Assembly: GCA_905221615.1 (NCBI GenBank)
Contig: CAJNDT010001280.1
Span: forward strand, 738,410 to 802,409
Length of the DNA: 64,000 nt
Direction of reading: 5' to 3'
Origin: Symbiodinium sp. CCMP2592
Lineage: Eukaryota; Sar; Dinophyceae; Suessiales; Symbiodiniaceae
Within the stretch, counting starts at the first letter, position 1; the number at the start of each line of letters is the position of its first letter. Below are positions 20,015-30,688 of the stretch, piece by piece. The notes under the pieces were generated by a model, which was given only the letters and a program-made list of their open reading frames with translations, was not told the DNA's origin and searched no databases. The translations under genes were made by a program, and so were the position numbers.

Positions 20015-20640
20015 GCATTAAGGGGTGAGGGTTGTGGGTTACGGGGTAAGGGTGTTCTGAAGGTTTACATATGTGTGCAAAGGCTCTTGCAGAGTACCTT
20101 GGCTAAGGGCTGAAGCTCCGGGTTTGGTGTTTACGGTTTAGGCCGCGCCTTCCTGGCTTTAGACAGGCTCCTATGGGCCTGAAATGTCTTGATAGTTGAG
20201 TTGGAGGGTCTAGGAGGGCCTTATAGAGTTTAGTTCCAGGTGTCCCATAAGAGTTTTTCATGTAGGGAATGTAGGGTTTGACGGGCCTTACTCATTAGAA
20301 CAGGGTTTGGCTGTATATACTAGTAGAGTGGTACCAGGACTGTCAGTGCTATACTGAACAGCATTCTCCATTACCAGACTTCCGAACTTGAAGTTGTTCT
20401 GACTTAGGGTTAGTATTTAGTGTAATTGCCTCTGTCTTTGGGTATTAGAGCAGAAAATAACGCGCGAAAACCAACTTCCTTATAGCATGTTAGTATATCC
20501 GCAACGAATCCCGCAGTAGTACAATTTTCCCGCTGGTTTCGGTGCTTGGGATTCAAGTTTACCGGTTTGAAATGTTGTTAAGATGGCTTATCGGACAGGC
20601 TTATCGCGATCGTAGGTTCAGGCTTCCGTTTTGGGGGGTT
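20015..20640. other. Spacer with no clear gene
   Basis: Heptamers and AT-rich sequence only. No splice-bounded open island was found. Confidence 0.4.
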
Positions 20641-20641
20641 A

Positions 20642-20743
20642 CGGTTGATGATATGAATCCTGCATTACCTTAAGCACCCTAAACTATGGGAATTATGGTA
20701 TATTCCTTATTATGGGTCATGCAGGATTTATATCATCAACCTA
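20642..20743. mobile_element. Fold-back element, family H
   Basis: The ends are CGGTTGATGATATGAATCC and GGATTTATATCATCAACC, flanked by TA on both sides, with the shared ACCTTAAG...CCCTAAACTATGGG core. Confidence 0.85.
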
Positions 20744-20909
20744 TAGGGGTGAGGGATAACGTTCATCTTGTACTTTTAGGTGTTCCGGCGCGCCTCGGCG
20801 TTTAGGGTTTACGGGTTTAGGGTTTAGTGAAGAACCCGGAAACTCCACACGCCTCTACGCGAGGCGCCTTAAATAGTGAACGGTTGAACTTTAAACTTTT
20901 GGCCTGATA

Positions 20910-20998
20910 TGTTACCTGGACCCCAAAAGTATGTAGAATAATAGCCTTTTATGGGTATTGGGCCATTATTTTACCTACTTTGGGAGGTTAAGGTAGCT
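20910..20998. mobile_element. Fold-back element, related to family G
   Basis: Its end, TTACCTGGACCCCAAAAG, matches the right end of family G in reverse. The rest is diverged. Confidence 0.5.
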
Positions 20999-21042
20999 CT
21001 ATCTGACAAAGTTTGATTTTTTGGGGCCCGGTTGTTGAAGAG

Positions 21043-21342
21043 AGGCGCTGGGCTGTTCCGGCGTCATCGTTGTTCGTTCACTGCCCCATCTACCGGGCAC
21101 GGAGCTCAGTGCTCTCTTTTCAAGGGTGAAGACCTCGACCTAGATTCTAGATTGGAGGGGATTTCGGGTTTAGGGGTTTCGGGGGTTTAGGGGTTTCAGG
21201 GTTTACCATTCTAGTCTAGGATGAGGTTTGCTAGGGGTGGGGGTTTAGGGGTTTAGTGTTTAGGGGTTTCGGGGTTTAGGGCTTTGCTTCGAAGAGCGCT
21301 GAGGCACGGAGCCCAAGACAGCCCTCTGGCGACTTCGATGCG
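21043..21342 (+). CDS. Two candidate exons, unknown product
   Basis: Exon 21043-21125 reads GCSGVIVVRSLPHLPGTE and ends at TCAAGG followed by GTGAAG in phase 0. Exon 21295-21342 follows a TTCGAAG acceptor, is exactly 16 codons (SAEARSPRQPSGDFDA) and ends at a consensus GTGAGT donor. The intron between is heptamer-rich. A further island at 21848-21935 (ALVPPRPGGEARRCRG) may continue the gene. Confidence 0.5.
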
Positions 21343-21459
21343 GTGAGTCCTGGGCCTCGACCCCGAAACTGGGCTCTTGTTGCGGGGTTTCTTGCTTTTA
21401 AGTGTTTTAGGTTTAAAGTTTTAGGTCTAGGGTTTAGGGTTTAGGGTTTAGGGATTTGT

Positions 21460-21690
21460 TATTTTTAAGTTGCCATAATGAGGAAGCTATAAGAGTTCCG
21501 CTAAGGGATCTGTAAGGGTTCCTTTAAAGGTATCGGGATGTAATTTACCATACCAGGGATCTATAGTAAGCAATAAGGTTTCCGAAATTGCGGTAGTTAC
21601 TTCAGAATAAGTTCCTATCCTTATATAGATCCCTTAAAGGAGCCCTTATAGTTTCCTTATTATGGTTTCCTTATTTTGGTAACTCATAGT
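21460..21690. mobile_element. Family R, worn inverted element
   Basis: AAGTTGCCATAATGAGGA near the left and TTATTTTGGTAACTCATA near the right are roughly inverted, with AAAGGTATCGGG and GATCCCTTAAAGG blocks between. A longer relative lies at 41533. Confidence 0.5.
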
Positions 21691-21715
21691 TTTTTCAGAA
21701 AGCAAGAGTCCAAGG

Positions 21716-21830
21716 GTAAAAGGAGGGACCCTTAATAAGGACCCCTGGGTATATACCCTTAATATAGCTTTTATATACCCATTATATATAGCCCATTTTA
21801 GGGAATCAAGGGTCCTTCCTTTTCCCCTTT
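21716..21830. mobile_element. Fold-back element, family L
   Basis: The arms are AAAAGGAGGGACCCTTAATA and AAGGGTCCTTCCTTTTCC, with ATATAGCTTTTATATACCC inside. Confidence 0.8.
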
Positions 21831-22111
21831 GAAAGAGCCCAGGAAAGCCATGGCCCTAGTTCCTCCCCGACCCGGTGGGGAAGCAAGGCGATGTCGGGGA
21901 GTGCAGCTACCCGGCTACCGGTTTCTGAATATTTAGAATTGGGGTTTGGGGGTGGTGCATTATATACTATAAGTATAATTATCAGGACACCTAAGAATGG
22001 TATAGGTAAGTATTACCAGTTTTCACAACAGCTTTTCAAGAGAGTTCAACGTGGTAGACTTTTGTATGTACTTATACTTAGAGTTACTTAGGGTTAAGAA
22101 GGAACACTAAA

Positions 22112-23822
22112 GCCAGGCTGGAAGAAGAGGATGTGGAGCAGGTGTACAACATACTTCAGTGGTACGGCACCGTGGCTATTGACATGCGGGACGGGGACGT
22201 GGAACGTCTGGCCGAAAGCTGGGTGTGCCCGGACATGGCAGCTCGGCTCGGTCTCCGAGTAGTGCCCTTCTGCCCATAGACGGCTCTTATGGGGTTTAGG
22301 GGTTTAGGGGTTTAGGGGTTTAGGGTTTAGGGTTTAGGGAGGCTTCTATATAGCTTGTAGCCTTCTCGTGCAGAAAATATTCTACATCAGTGAGCTTCCC
22401 CACGCAGTATCCTTGTGCACCTTTTGCTTTGGGTTTCACCCAGGCGGCATTAGCCAAACTGACTTTCCGTGATGATGCTCTGGTCATCGGGTTCCTACCA
22501 GCAGAAGCAGAGGCGGTGCCTGGGCTGTGTGTGAGAATGCAATGCGGTTAGTACCTCTTAGGTGCTCAACACATCTAGTCTAGTGGAACAGGCACCGACA
22601 CATTCAAAATGGAAGGGCAGTTGGCTGAACTCTCTGGTATGCCGTGCCCCAAGCTCACAGCAAGGTCCTGCAGGGTCGTGTTCGGAGGTGCGTCTACACC
22701 GTCGGATTGGCCGTGGTGGAGCCTTTGCTGCGTTCCTTCAGCGTCTTGAGCGCTCCTCCCGCACAGAAGCGCCCCGTGCTGCCAAACGTGATTGGCACCA
22801 GGCTGGTGGTTGGTCACCAGGGGCATGCAGCAAGGCTGGATGAGTGGTCGAAGCATCTGAACATCATCGGCGTGATCAACCTTGCACCGAACGTCGTACC
22901 CAGCAAACCTGATGCAATTCCGGACAGGGCATTCTATCACGAAGTATGGCACTCCGATGCCATGCCCTTATGGGACACAGCTGATGACGGTCGCCGGCTC
23001 TGCGACGTGCTGCCAGAGACACTCACAGCGATCGACAGAGCTCTTGAGGCCAATCCGTCAGGTCGAGTGTTCATCCACTGCCAGCAAGGTGGGGGGGGGG
23101 GTCTTGTTACCAGAAAGTGTATCCTGAAGGTTCCTGTGAGGATGAATTCAAGGGTTACCAGAAAGGCTTCTACAGCGGAGTACTATCACGGCTCTGGACA
23201 CGGCTTGATTTTTCGTCTTAGGTTTTGGGGACTAGGCTGGAGTTTGAGGTTTACGGGGCTTCAGGGCTGTATCAGGCTCTGGGGTTTAAGGCTCACTTCA
23301 GTCAACAAAACGGCAAACCCCAAACCCTAAACCCCCACGACCATCCGCAGGTAGATCTCGGGCTGCCTCGATTGCAGCAGCGCATCTTTTGACTCAGAAC
23401 TCCAGCTGGACCCTCTTTGATGCCGTGTCTCTTGTGGCTGGCTCTGCTTTCAAACGAGCATTTTCCCTGTAGTCGAGTAGGTAACCTTTAACCTGTTTTG
23501 GGTAGTATAGTCCCTATATAATCCCTGCATAACCAAAAAGGTTAACCTTTAATTCCCCATGATACCCGACAAGTAGGTTTTGTAGCATGAAGAGAGCATT
23601 GAACCCCACACCCGCAACTCTAAACCCTAAGCCCTCAAACCTCAGCCCGACAGTAAACCCTGAATCCAGTCTAGTTCCTCCTGGTTTCTTTAGGTGGCAA
23701 GGAGAAGACCGGAGACAGAGATCAACTTGTCCTACGCACAGTCTCTGGAGGAATTCGCACTGTCTTTGGGAAGGGAGCCGGCTCTTGACCAAGTTCGACG
23801 AGAACTTCCGATGTATCTCTAG
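22112..23822 (+). CDS. Dual-specificity protein phosphatase, at least 5 exons
   Basis: This is a protein tyrosine/serine phosphatase of the DSP fold. Proposed exons are about 22112-22264, 22444-22546, about 22654-23088, 23351-23424 and 23694-23822. The domain begins near KRPVLPNVIGTRLVVG, a typical DSP strand, and continues to VFIHCQQ. Joining 23088 to 23351 gives HCQQGRSR, an exact HCxxGxxR signature with Cys and Arg in place. The last exon reads RRPETEINLSYAQSLEEFA, the usual C-terminal helix. All junctions keep frame with GT-AG introns (23089-23350 and 23425-23693 are the surest). The second of these introns contains a family O element. The N-terminal exons (LEEEDVEQVYNILQWYG and LAKLTFRDDALVIGFLP) match no domain I know and may belong to a regulatory region. 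The true start was not found. Confidence 0.75.
23477..23577. mobile_element. Fold-back element, family O, inside a phosphatase intron
   Basis: It runs from GTCGAGTAGGTAACCTTTAA to AAAGGTTAACCTTTAATTCC with CCCGACAAGTAGG. A second copy lies at 38257. It lies within intron 23425-23693, which is otherwise heptamer-like. Confidence 0.75.
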
Positions 23823-23824
23823 TT

Positions 23825-24480
23825 GCAATTGGTGCCGGGCCCAGGTAAGTCGTAATACTGTTCCTTAGAGACTTGCCCTAGTTCATAAACCGCAAGATAC
23901 AATTTACTTTGAGGTTTGGGGTTTCGGGTTTGGGGTTTGTGGTAATGCTGGAGATAGTCAGCTTCCAGTTTAACGTACGGTTGGGATTTAGGGTTGGGAC
24001 TTAGGGTCTAGGTCTAGGTTGCGAGTGAACTGAGGCATCTGCGTGGTGGTGGGGTCGCACAGGACTGGCGTGACAAGATGCTGGATGCATGACCGTGTTT
24101 GCGTGCCGCACTGGACAAAAGAGGCGCAGATGATGCATTATAAGCATCCAACTACTTCGGGTGTACATTGGCGCCCCCGTTTTCGAAAAAGCCCATGTTT
24201 GTTAGATCGCATTCTGACTGAAAGACGGGTAGCGATCATGAAATTTGTTTGCGCTTGCCATGATAAAGTTTCTTCCTCCTCGTGTTCCTCGAAGGAGTTA
24301 TTCCTCTTGAAAATGAGGCTTTTTGGTCCAGACTGTTGCACATGTACACATCGCCCTCCAATTTAGATTCACTCCTGGGTGTAAGCCTTAAGTAAACCTG
24401 TCGACCAGCTTGAGGGTGTGTCTTCAGCCCTCATCGCGAGCCCAGAGTCCTAAACCCTGATCCATCCTAAGCCCAAAGGT
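23825..24480. other. Spacer with one weak ORF
   Basis: An ORF of about 107 codons (24043-24366, +) covers RTGVTRCWMHDRVCVPHW and a Ser/Cys-rich tail. It lacks clear splice borders and may be the phosphatase 3' region. It is not called as a gene. Confidence 0.35.
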
Positions 24481-24526
24481 CCACTTAGCTTCCAAGTGCC
24501 TGTCTCTTCACATGCGCCTCGGAATA

Positions 24527-24636
24527 ATGGGAGCTATCCCCTTAAGGTCCACGCTTGTGCCCTGGCGGTAAATCTGGACACCAATACTCGTAAAGACTAT
24601 GAAAAAAGCATGCGAAGCATACGGGTTCTACGAGGT
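24527..24636 (+). CDS. Possible two-exon start of a 2OG-Fe(II) oxygenase-like protein
   Basis: Piece one starts at an ATG near 24528 (MGAIPLRSTLVPW) and ends at GTAAAT. Piece two follows CGTAAAG and reads KKACEAYGFYEV. The KACxxYGFxxV pattern resembles the N-terminal DIOX_N motif of 2-oxoglutarate oxygenases. No catalytic HxD...H is in reach, so this is only a hint. Confidence 0.25.
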
Positions 24637-24871
24637 GTTGCACCTTTGTTGTCATCACTTTCATTCTTCATCTTAACCCTAAACCCTAAACCCTAAACCC
24701 TTGACCCTTAACCCTTAACCCTAAACCCTAAACCCTCAACCCAAAACCCAAAACCCTAAACCCTTAACCCTTGACTCTGATCATGACTCTCATCCGCGTC
24801 ATCGTCGTCACTATCCGCGTCATCGCCACAGCCATCGCCATGCTAATCCTCATGGCCTTTCTCATCATTCC

Positions 24872-25007
24872 CTACTTGGAGGGTCGGGGGACTTAGTAAG
24901 TAGGTAGTAAGTAGACTTATAAGTACCCTAAAAGGGACCCTAATTGGGGTTATGGTGCCTATAAGTCCTTAAAATAACCAGATACTAAGTCCCCCGACCC
25001 TCCAAGT
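24872..25007. mobile_element. Fold-back element, family K
   Basis: The arms are CTTGGAGGGTCGGGGGACTT and AAGTCCCCCGACCCTCCAAG, with a second inner inverted block. The upstream flank (24783-24870) is a hydrophobic or His-rich open stretch, depending on frame. Confidence 0.85.
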
Positions 25008-25056
25008 AGGGATCTACGGGCTCATAAAATGAGGCTTTTGGGCCCAAAGACCATAC

Positions 25057-25153
25057 TACGGTTGATGATATAAATCCTGCATGACCCATAATGAGAACTG
25101 TACCATAGTTTAGGGTCCTTGAGGTAATGCAGGATTTATATCATCAACCGTAT
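25057..25153. mobile_element. Fold-back element, family H
   Basis: CGGTTGATGATATAAATCC to GGATTTATATCATCAACCG, flanked by TA duplications. Confidence 0.9.
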
Positions 25154-25264
25154 GTAAGGCTTTTGGGCTATTTTGGATCCCTAGGGACTCTTCTCATCTT
25201 CACCACCGAAGAGATGCCTCTAGGCGACCCTTAACCCCAGACTTCAAACCCTAAAGCCCTAGAT

Positions 25265-25560
25265 CAGGAAGAAATAAGGGTTCCTTTAAGGGTCCCTTTA
25301 AAGGGATCTATAGGGATTCTATAAGGGTACCGGGTTTAGGGTCTACTTGGAGGTTCATGGGTAGTTATATGTGGGCTTATAATTAGGGTAACTATGGTTA
25401 TAACCTCTATTAGGGGACTTACATAACCCCATTTATAGCTACCCATGAACCTCCAAGCAGATCCTAAGCCCTATACCCTTATAGAATCCCTATAGATCCC
25501 TTTAAAGGGACCCTTATAACTACCCATGAACCTCCAAGCAGATCCTAAGCCCCACGTCCC
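25265..25560. mobile_element. Long family I element with inner I core
   Basis: Outer inverted blocks (GGTCCCTTTAAAGGGATCTA type, around a GGGATTCTATAAGGG block) enclose a complete short I unit at 25342-25459. The same layered structure occurs in the 502-bp element at 15911. Confidence 0.75.
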
Positions 25561-25574
25561 CGAGACCTCAAACG

Positions 25575-25656
25575 ATGGAGTCTACTGGGGTTGAGAATCG
25601 CAGCAGAGTCGAGGAAGAAGCCAATCCAAGAGGACGGTCGAAACAGCAGTGCTTCG
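25575..25656 (+). CDS. Candidate first exon ending at a family H element
   Basis: ATG at 25575 starts MESTGVENRSRVEEEANPRG, and the frame is open to CTTCG followed by GTTGATG, the left arm of family H. After the element (25761 onward) two frames are open, including RRPKALFETLRGPGPDKS, so the exact splice is unclear. Confidence 0.4.
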
Positions 25657-25762
25657 GTTGATGATATAAATCCTGCATTACCTTAAGGACCCTAAACTAT
25701 GGGAATTATGGTGGATTCCTTATTATGCGTCATGCAGGATTTATTTCATCAACCGTCGTCGC
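25654..25762. mobile_element. Fold-back element, family H
   Basis: CGGTTGATGATATAAATCC to GGATTTATTTCATCAACCG. It lies between two coding-like stretches. Confidence 0.85.
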
Positions 25763-25859
25763 CCCAAGGCCCTTTTTGAGACCCTGCGAGGGCCAGGGCC
25801 AGACAAAAGTTGAAGCTACAAGGATCTCTTAGGAAGGGTTCTCAACAGGGTACAAGGAG

Positions 25860-26040
25860 GGTCCTGGTAATGAAGCCCAACAAGGTGGGAATATCCCTCT
25901 AAATAAGGATAATGTCCCGTATGAATCCCCTTATAATGACCCCATAAAGTTGGAAACCTGATTAAGGCCAAATAGTGCTGGGATTCCCGATGCATTACTC
26001 TTCAGGGTTGAGGCTATTGGGTTCCCAACTTTTGGGCTTC
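25860..26040. mobile_element. Worn fold-back remnants
   Basis: AATATCCCTCTAAATAAGGA with GTCCCGTATGAATCCCCTTA recalls the sequence at 19492-19530, and GGAAACCTGATTAAGG at about 25961 is a J-type end. Both are fragments. Confidence 0.45.
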
Positions 26041-26429
26041 TACTATATGAACGTTCACACCATGATCAGACCAAACCTCGAAGCCTGCACATTAAAGGTT
26101 TGGTGAGGGTTTGGGGTTGTTCGGTTTGGGGTTTGTGTTTAGGGTTTGGGGTTTAGGGTGTAGGGTCTTGTCTAGAACCCCTACAGAGCCCATACAGCAG
26201 GCCGTATGGAGCCGTTCAATAAGCCCGCAAAACCCTAAGAAATTCCAAATCCCCGAACCTCAAAACGGTTTTGACGTTCGTGCCTAGGCTTTCGGGATTT
26301 TGCTTCAGAAGTGCAAGTGGCCGGCCTTCTTAGATCCTTATTATGGGCATCAAGGCCCCCTACCCCCCTTCCCCTACCTCCCTAAAGGTCCTTATGACTC
26401 TATGCAGGTGTGAGCATGTAGGCCGTAAT

Positions 26430-26555
26430 GAGGGTTTAGGGGGACGCCGAATGTGGAAGCTCCCATCAGTGAACATGCCGCCTGCAGTTCGCGTCGGCCC
26501 AACATGAACGGTGAAGTAAAGGTCGCGCCCAGCCAGATTCGCAAGACCCTCGACC
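26430..26555. CDS. Coding-like island, strand uncertain
   Basis: On + a GAGGGTTTAG acceptor precedes RRMWKLPSVNMPPAVRVG. On minus the frame reads AGRDLYFTVHVGPTRTAGG and continues. The minus reading looks slightly more like a protein. I cannot decide. Confidence 0.3.
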
Positions 26556-26788
26556 CCGAACCTGAACCCTACACTCCAAAGTCCCAACTCTGATTCAAGT
26601 CTACATCGAAGTAGAGCTCAAGGCCAAAATCCTCAGTGATAAAAGACAAGAGAACCACGCAGCCCCACAGCCTCAATTGCCTCAATCCTGCACCCCAGAA
26701 CATTGAACGACCAAGCTCAACCAAAACAAGCCTAAGCAGGCAGTTTTAATTGCACCGTAGGGGGAGCTTGAGCTATCGGTTTTTCCGG

Positions 26789-27060
26789 ATGGACCCCCTG
26801 TCGGACAAGGCCAAGATTCTGACAGGATGTCGTAGTTCCAGGGTCGTTGGTTTAGGTTTTAGGGTTTAGGTTCACGGTTCCCGGTCAAGCCTCGCTAGTT
26901 TACGTAGGTGTGTGGTGTAGAATCGAGAAGACAAAGTGCAGACGAGTGCTCCATATGGACTGTACAGGGCTTTCAACAGGATCTGATTCGCATTCGTAGT
27001 CTGCTCCGGATTCCGAGGTTTATAATTCTTCCGGGGTCCACATTACGTACCGAACTTGCA
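26789..27060 (+). CDS. Two candidate exons, unknown product
   Basis: ATG at 26789 starts MDPLSDKAKILTGCRSS, followed by a GTCGTT donor. After a heptamer-rich gap and TTTACGTAG, an island at 26908 reads RRQSADECSIWTVQGFQQDL and RIRSLLRIPRF. Joining them is inference. Confidence 0.4.
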
Positions 27061-27431
27061 AATAGTCTAAGAATCTTGCTGTGGTGGTGGTCGTTGTTGC
27101 TGCTGCTGCTCGTGTGATTGTGCTGTTTTCTGTGTGCGATTCTTGTTTTTGCGGTCCCTCCTTGTCCTACAGCTCTGGTTTGCGCGGAGAGGGCCACGGT
27201 GCCGAAACCATAAGCCCTAAGCCCTACAACGCTGAACTCCAAACCTTGAAACCAGAAAGCCCCCAACCCTAAGCCCTTAATTAACCCTGGCACTCCTCCC
27301 GTAGGCCCTAAGCCTACGCCAGAACCAACGCCTTACGCTCTGCTGTTCTTAAGGCTCACGGGCATTCGGAGAACGAAGTTTCTGGTTTGCATCTTGAGGT
27401 GGGGTCGCGCGAGTAAAGGAAAGCGTACTGT

Positions 27432-27553
27432 AGATTATTGTAGAAGCCTAAATATTTGCCTATTTTATTCTTGAGGGTTCCTTATCATAATTGTACCATA
27501 AAGGAGCCAAAGACCCTATCACAAGTATTAAGGCCCCGAAATAATAGTACGTT
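27432..27553. mobile_element. Fold-back element, family A (diverged)
   Basis: GTAGAAGCCTAAATATTTGC to AGTATTAAGGCCCCG with a GAGGGTTCCTTATCATAATT block. Confidence 0.7.
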
Positions 27554-27602
27554 TTTAGTACCCCTTTTAAGGAACCCTTTAAAGGACCCCCTACTCTAAT
27601 TG

Positions 27603-27700
27603 AGTGGTTGTCAGAATTATGGTCCCGCTCTGGATCCATATAATACGGCACCTAATATTTAGGGTACCCAAAAAGGGACCCTGATTTTGACAGCCACCCA
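27603..27700. mobile_element. Fold-back element, family D
   Basis: GTGGTTGTCAGAATTATGG to CCTGATTTTGACAGCCACCC, with AATT close to both ends. It sits in spacer between other repeats. Confidence 0.85.
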
Positions 27701-27784
27701 ATTATCATGGCCGATAGATTAGGGCCCCAACCCGCAGCTCTTGAAGGTCAGGAACAGTTGGAGCCCTCAGCGCCCAAACTTTCC

Positions 27785-27982
27785 CAGACCCCCCGGGAGG
27801 ATCTGGAAAGTAGACTTAGTAGGGTTCCTTAAAGGGCTCCTTTAAGGGATCCTTTAGGGTTTAGGGTTTAGGGATCTATAAGGAAAAGTAGATCCCCTAA
27901 TTTGGGGCCCTATACTACTAAGGGTACTTTAGGAGCCCCCTTAAAGGGATCTATTTTTTGGATCCTTTCGGGGGGTCTGGGT
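27785..27982. mobile_element. Fold-back element, K-like, GGGGGG arms
   Basis: CCCAGACCCCCCGGGAGGATC pairs with GGATCCTTTCGGGGGGTCTGGG at the other end. Inside, TAGACTTAGTAGGGTTCC recalls family K. Confidence 0.7.
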
Positions 27983-28205
27983 TTGCTGAAGCTCAGAGAC
28001 TCCGGTCGCAAAGCGGTATCCCGTGGAGCACTATCATCCTGAACCTTAAACCCCAAACCCTGAACTCTTAACCTATAAACCTTAAACCCTGAACCCTGAA
28101 CCTTAAACCCTAAATCTTAAACCCTGAACCCTAAACCTTAAGCCCTTATAAGCCCTGAACCTTAAACCTTAAGCCCTTATAAGCCTTGAACCCGACTGTG
28201 TGCAG

Positions 28206-28296
28206 ATGGAATGAGCTCATGGGTTGCCTCGAGCACCCCAGTGGTCTCCGCCCCAGGGAGTCTTTGTGGGAAATTTTCTCGGAGTTTGCGGTGTAG
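28206..28296 (+). CDS. Candidate terminal exon
   Basis: After CTGTGTGCAG the frame reads WNELMGCLEHPSGLRPRESL, continues WEIFSEFAV and stops at TAG. The product is not recognised. Confidence 0.5.
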
Positions 28297-28721
28297 GGCT
28301 TTAGCGGGTAGGAGATTCGAGTAGTTCGTACCGGTCAGAGTCCCCATATCGCTTGAATGCACCGGAACACTATTCGAAAAGTTACGGCCGCGAAACCCCT
28401 GAGTTATAAACCCTAAACCCTATACACCCCTAAACCCCTAAACCTTAAATCCCTAAACCCTAAACCCCTAGACCCTAAACCCGAAGCACTGAGTAAAGCT
28501 GGGGCTTCGAAACACACCACGTCCACCCCAAATCACCTAGACACTCGACATTTAGCATCTCCGATGCGGCTACCTTATCCAAAACCCTAAACCCTAAACC
28601 CTATTCGGGGCATTGCTGGCATCCGTAGTTCAGGGCTTTGGGGCTTTGCTGCTCAGGGTTTGTTTCGGAGTGTGCCCAAGAGGTTCCTTGACTGATCTTT
28701 CGGCTTCTTTAGCATAACCCC

Positions 28722-28815
28722 ACGTAACCTACCTTTTTAAGGACTGATGTAAAGAAATCATATTAGGGAACCCTAAAAAAGGTAGGTTTCTGGGTCCAGG
28801 TAGTATACTTGCTAC
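28722..28815. mobile_element. Fold-back element, family G
   Basis: ACGTAACCTACCTTTTTAAGG to AAAGGTAGGTTTCTGGGTCC with an AAATCATATTAGGGAACCC centre. Confidence 0.7.
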
Positions 28816-29737
28816 TATAGCATACCCCAAAATTCCCATTGTACTTACTAGCAACCCGATACTTCCCTGACTGGCCGAAAGGTTTGAAGGCCATAAAGGC
28901 TGAAGCCCTCAATCCCTAAACCCATAGCCTGGAACCCCCAACCCGTAAACCCCTGATTTTTAGAAGCAAAAGAATGCCACCCAAAAACGCCCCAAGCATT
29001 CCAGGTTCCCATGGATCTTATGCCGCAAGCTCGGCTTCCTCAGGGCTTTCTCTGTCTTGTCTTTCAATGTCTCGTGGTTTCTTTGTTCAAAAAAGTATGT
29101 AGGTTCTTTGCTTTTGCATGTGTGTGTGTGTGCACACATTAGATTTGTTGTTGGGGCTCTAGCGTTGTTTCGGGTTCAGGGCTTTGTGATTGGTGCAGTG
29201 CTTGTTGTGGCTTGAGTGTTTCGATTCTAGAGGTGTTAGGCTCTTCTCGTGGAAGGGGGTCTGAAAGTCTGCTTTCGAGCTTGGTTTTATTGGCTTGCCT
29301 TGTTTTGGTGAGCTCTAGAGTAACATGGCTGTGCTTTCAGGATCGTGCAACCTTAGCAAGTAGGTTACAGGTAGAGCTTTGGATAAGAGTGAGGTTTACA
29401 AGACTTGACTAGACTATACTACATACTACACCATGCTTTACTAAACTGCGCGATACCATAGCACAGGACACTGGCACCACCAACACTAGACCCTAAACCC
29501 TAAACCTTAAACCCTAAACCCTAACCCTTAAACCCTAAACCCTTAAAACCCTAAACCCTTGACCCTAAACCCTAAATAATGATACTGTTCAGTCGGGTCC
29601 AACATCCGAGCTTTGGAGCCTCAAGGGCTTTGGGCTTGGGTTATGTGTTGAGGGTTGCAGTAATGGAGGAAGCTGATTGAGGGTTTTAGGGTTTGGGGTG
29701 TAGGGGTTTAGGGTTTAGGATTTTAGTGTTTAGGGTT

Positions 29738-29845
29738 TAGGGAACCTGATTAAGAAACCCTGGGCCGATAACCCCAAAATAGTAGGATTCATATAAGGAA
29801 CCCTGATGAAGGCCCAAGGTTGCTTAATCAGGTTCCTACATTACC
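29738..29845. mobile_element. Fold-back element, family J
   Basis: GGAACCTGATTAAGAAACCC to GGTTGCTTAATCAGGTTCC, core AACCCCAAAATAGTAGGATT. Confidence 0.85.
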
Positions 29846-30551
29846 GAACAAGCCCTACGAACATAGACTCTGAACGATACGATAATACGATATCTGTTAC
29901 TTACTAAAACTCATACTCGTATTCAATTTTCGCACTGACACTGACAGGAATACGACTATGAACGTGGAGACGAAACAAAGACTAGGGCAAAGGCTTATAC
30001 CTCACTGGACTAGGTTATACTTTGCTTTAAGGTACCATACCGTGCAAAACACTGCATTGTAACATTCCCGCACACGGACACCCAGAGCTCCGAAGCGCCC
30101 GCTACAGTACCAGGGTTCCTTGAGCTTTCCCGTCATCCACGCTAGAAAACCCAGGCCGCCGCAGGAATCTTCCGAACACATCCGCGCCTGGGTATGCACC
30201 CAGATACCCCTTAATTACGGTGTTGTGAGGTTCTTTTTTCGGGCCTTTGTCGGCTCTTGTAAATGGTTCGGTTTTTAGGGGTTATTCGAAGGGCGCCCAA
30301 TGCCCCGAAACTTCTCGAGTCATACATAGCTCGTAGGGTCACAATCCAGGAATACCTCAAACATTATCGCTAAATCCCTGTAGTATGCATCGCTTAACAA
30401 AACAGCCTGTTTCTCTTCTCTTCTCGTCTCTCACATTTTCTCCTCATGCGACGGCAGTGTTCTTTAGGGGTCGGAAGAACTGCAAAAAGGGTTCTCATAA
30501 TTAGAGGTGAGGTATACCATGTTATAACCAAAGACCTTATTCTATTTATTC

Positions 30552-30688
30552 AGGCCCGTATATGCTAGCCCAAAGGGTCCAAAGTACCTTTATAGTAGAA
30601 TGTAGGGTTTCTATATTAGGATTACTATTATGATTTGGGGAAGTGTCCCCCATCACAGTACCTAGGACCCTTTGGGTAGATGCTTAAG
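30552..30688. mobile_element. Fold-back element, family P
   Basis: CCCAAAGGGTCCAAAGTACC pairs with GTACCTAGGACCCTTTGGG. It is the only copy in the window. Confidence 0.7.
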
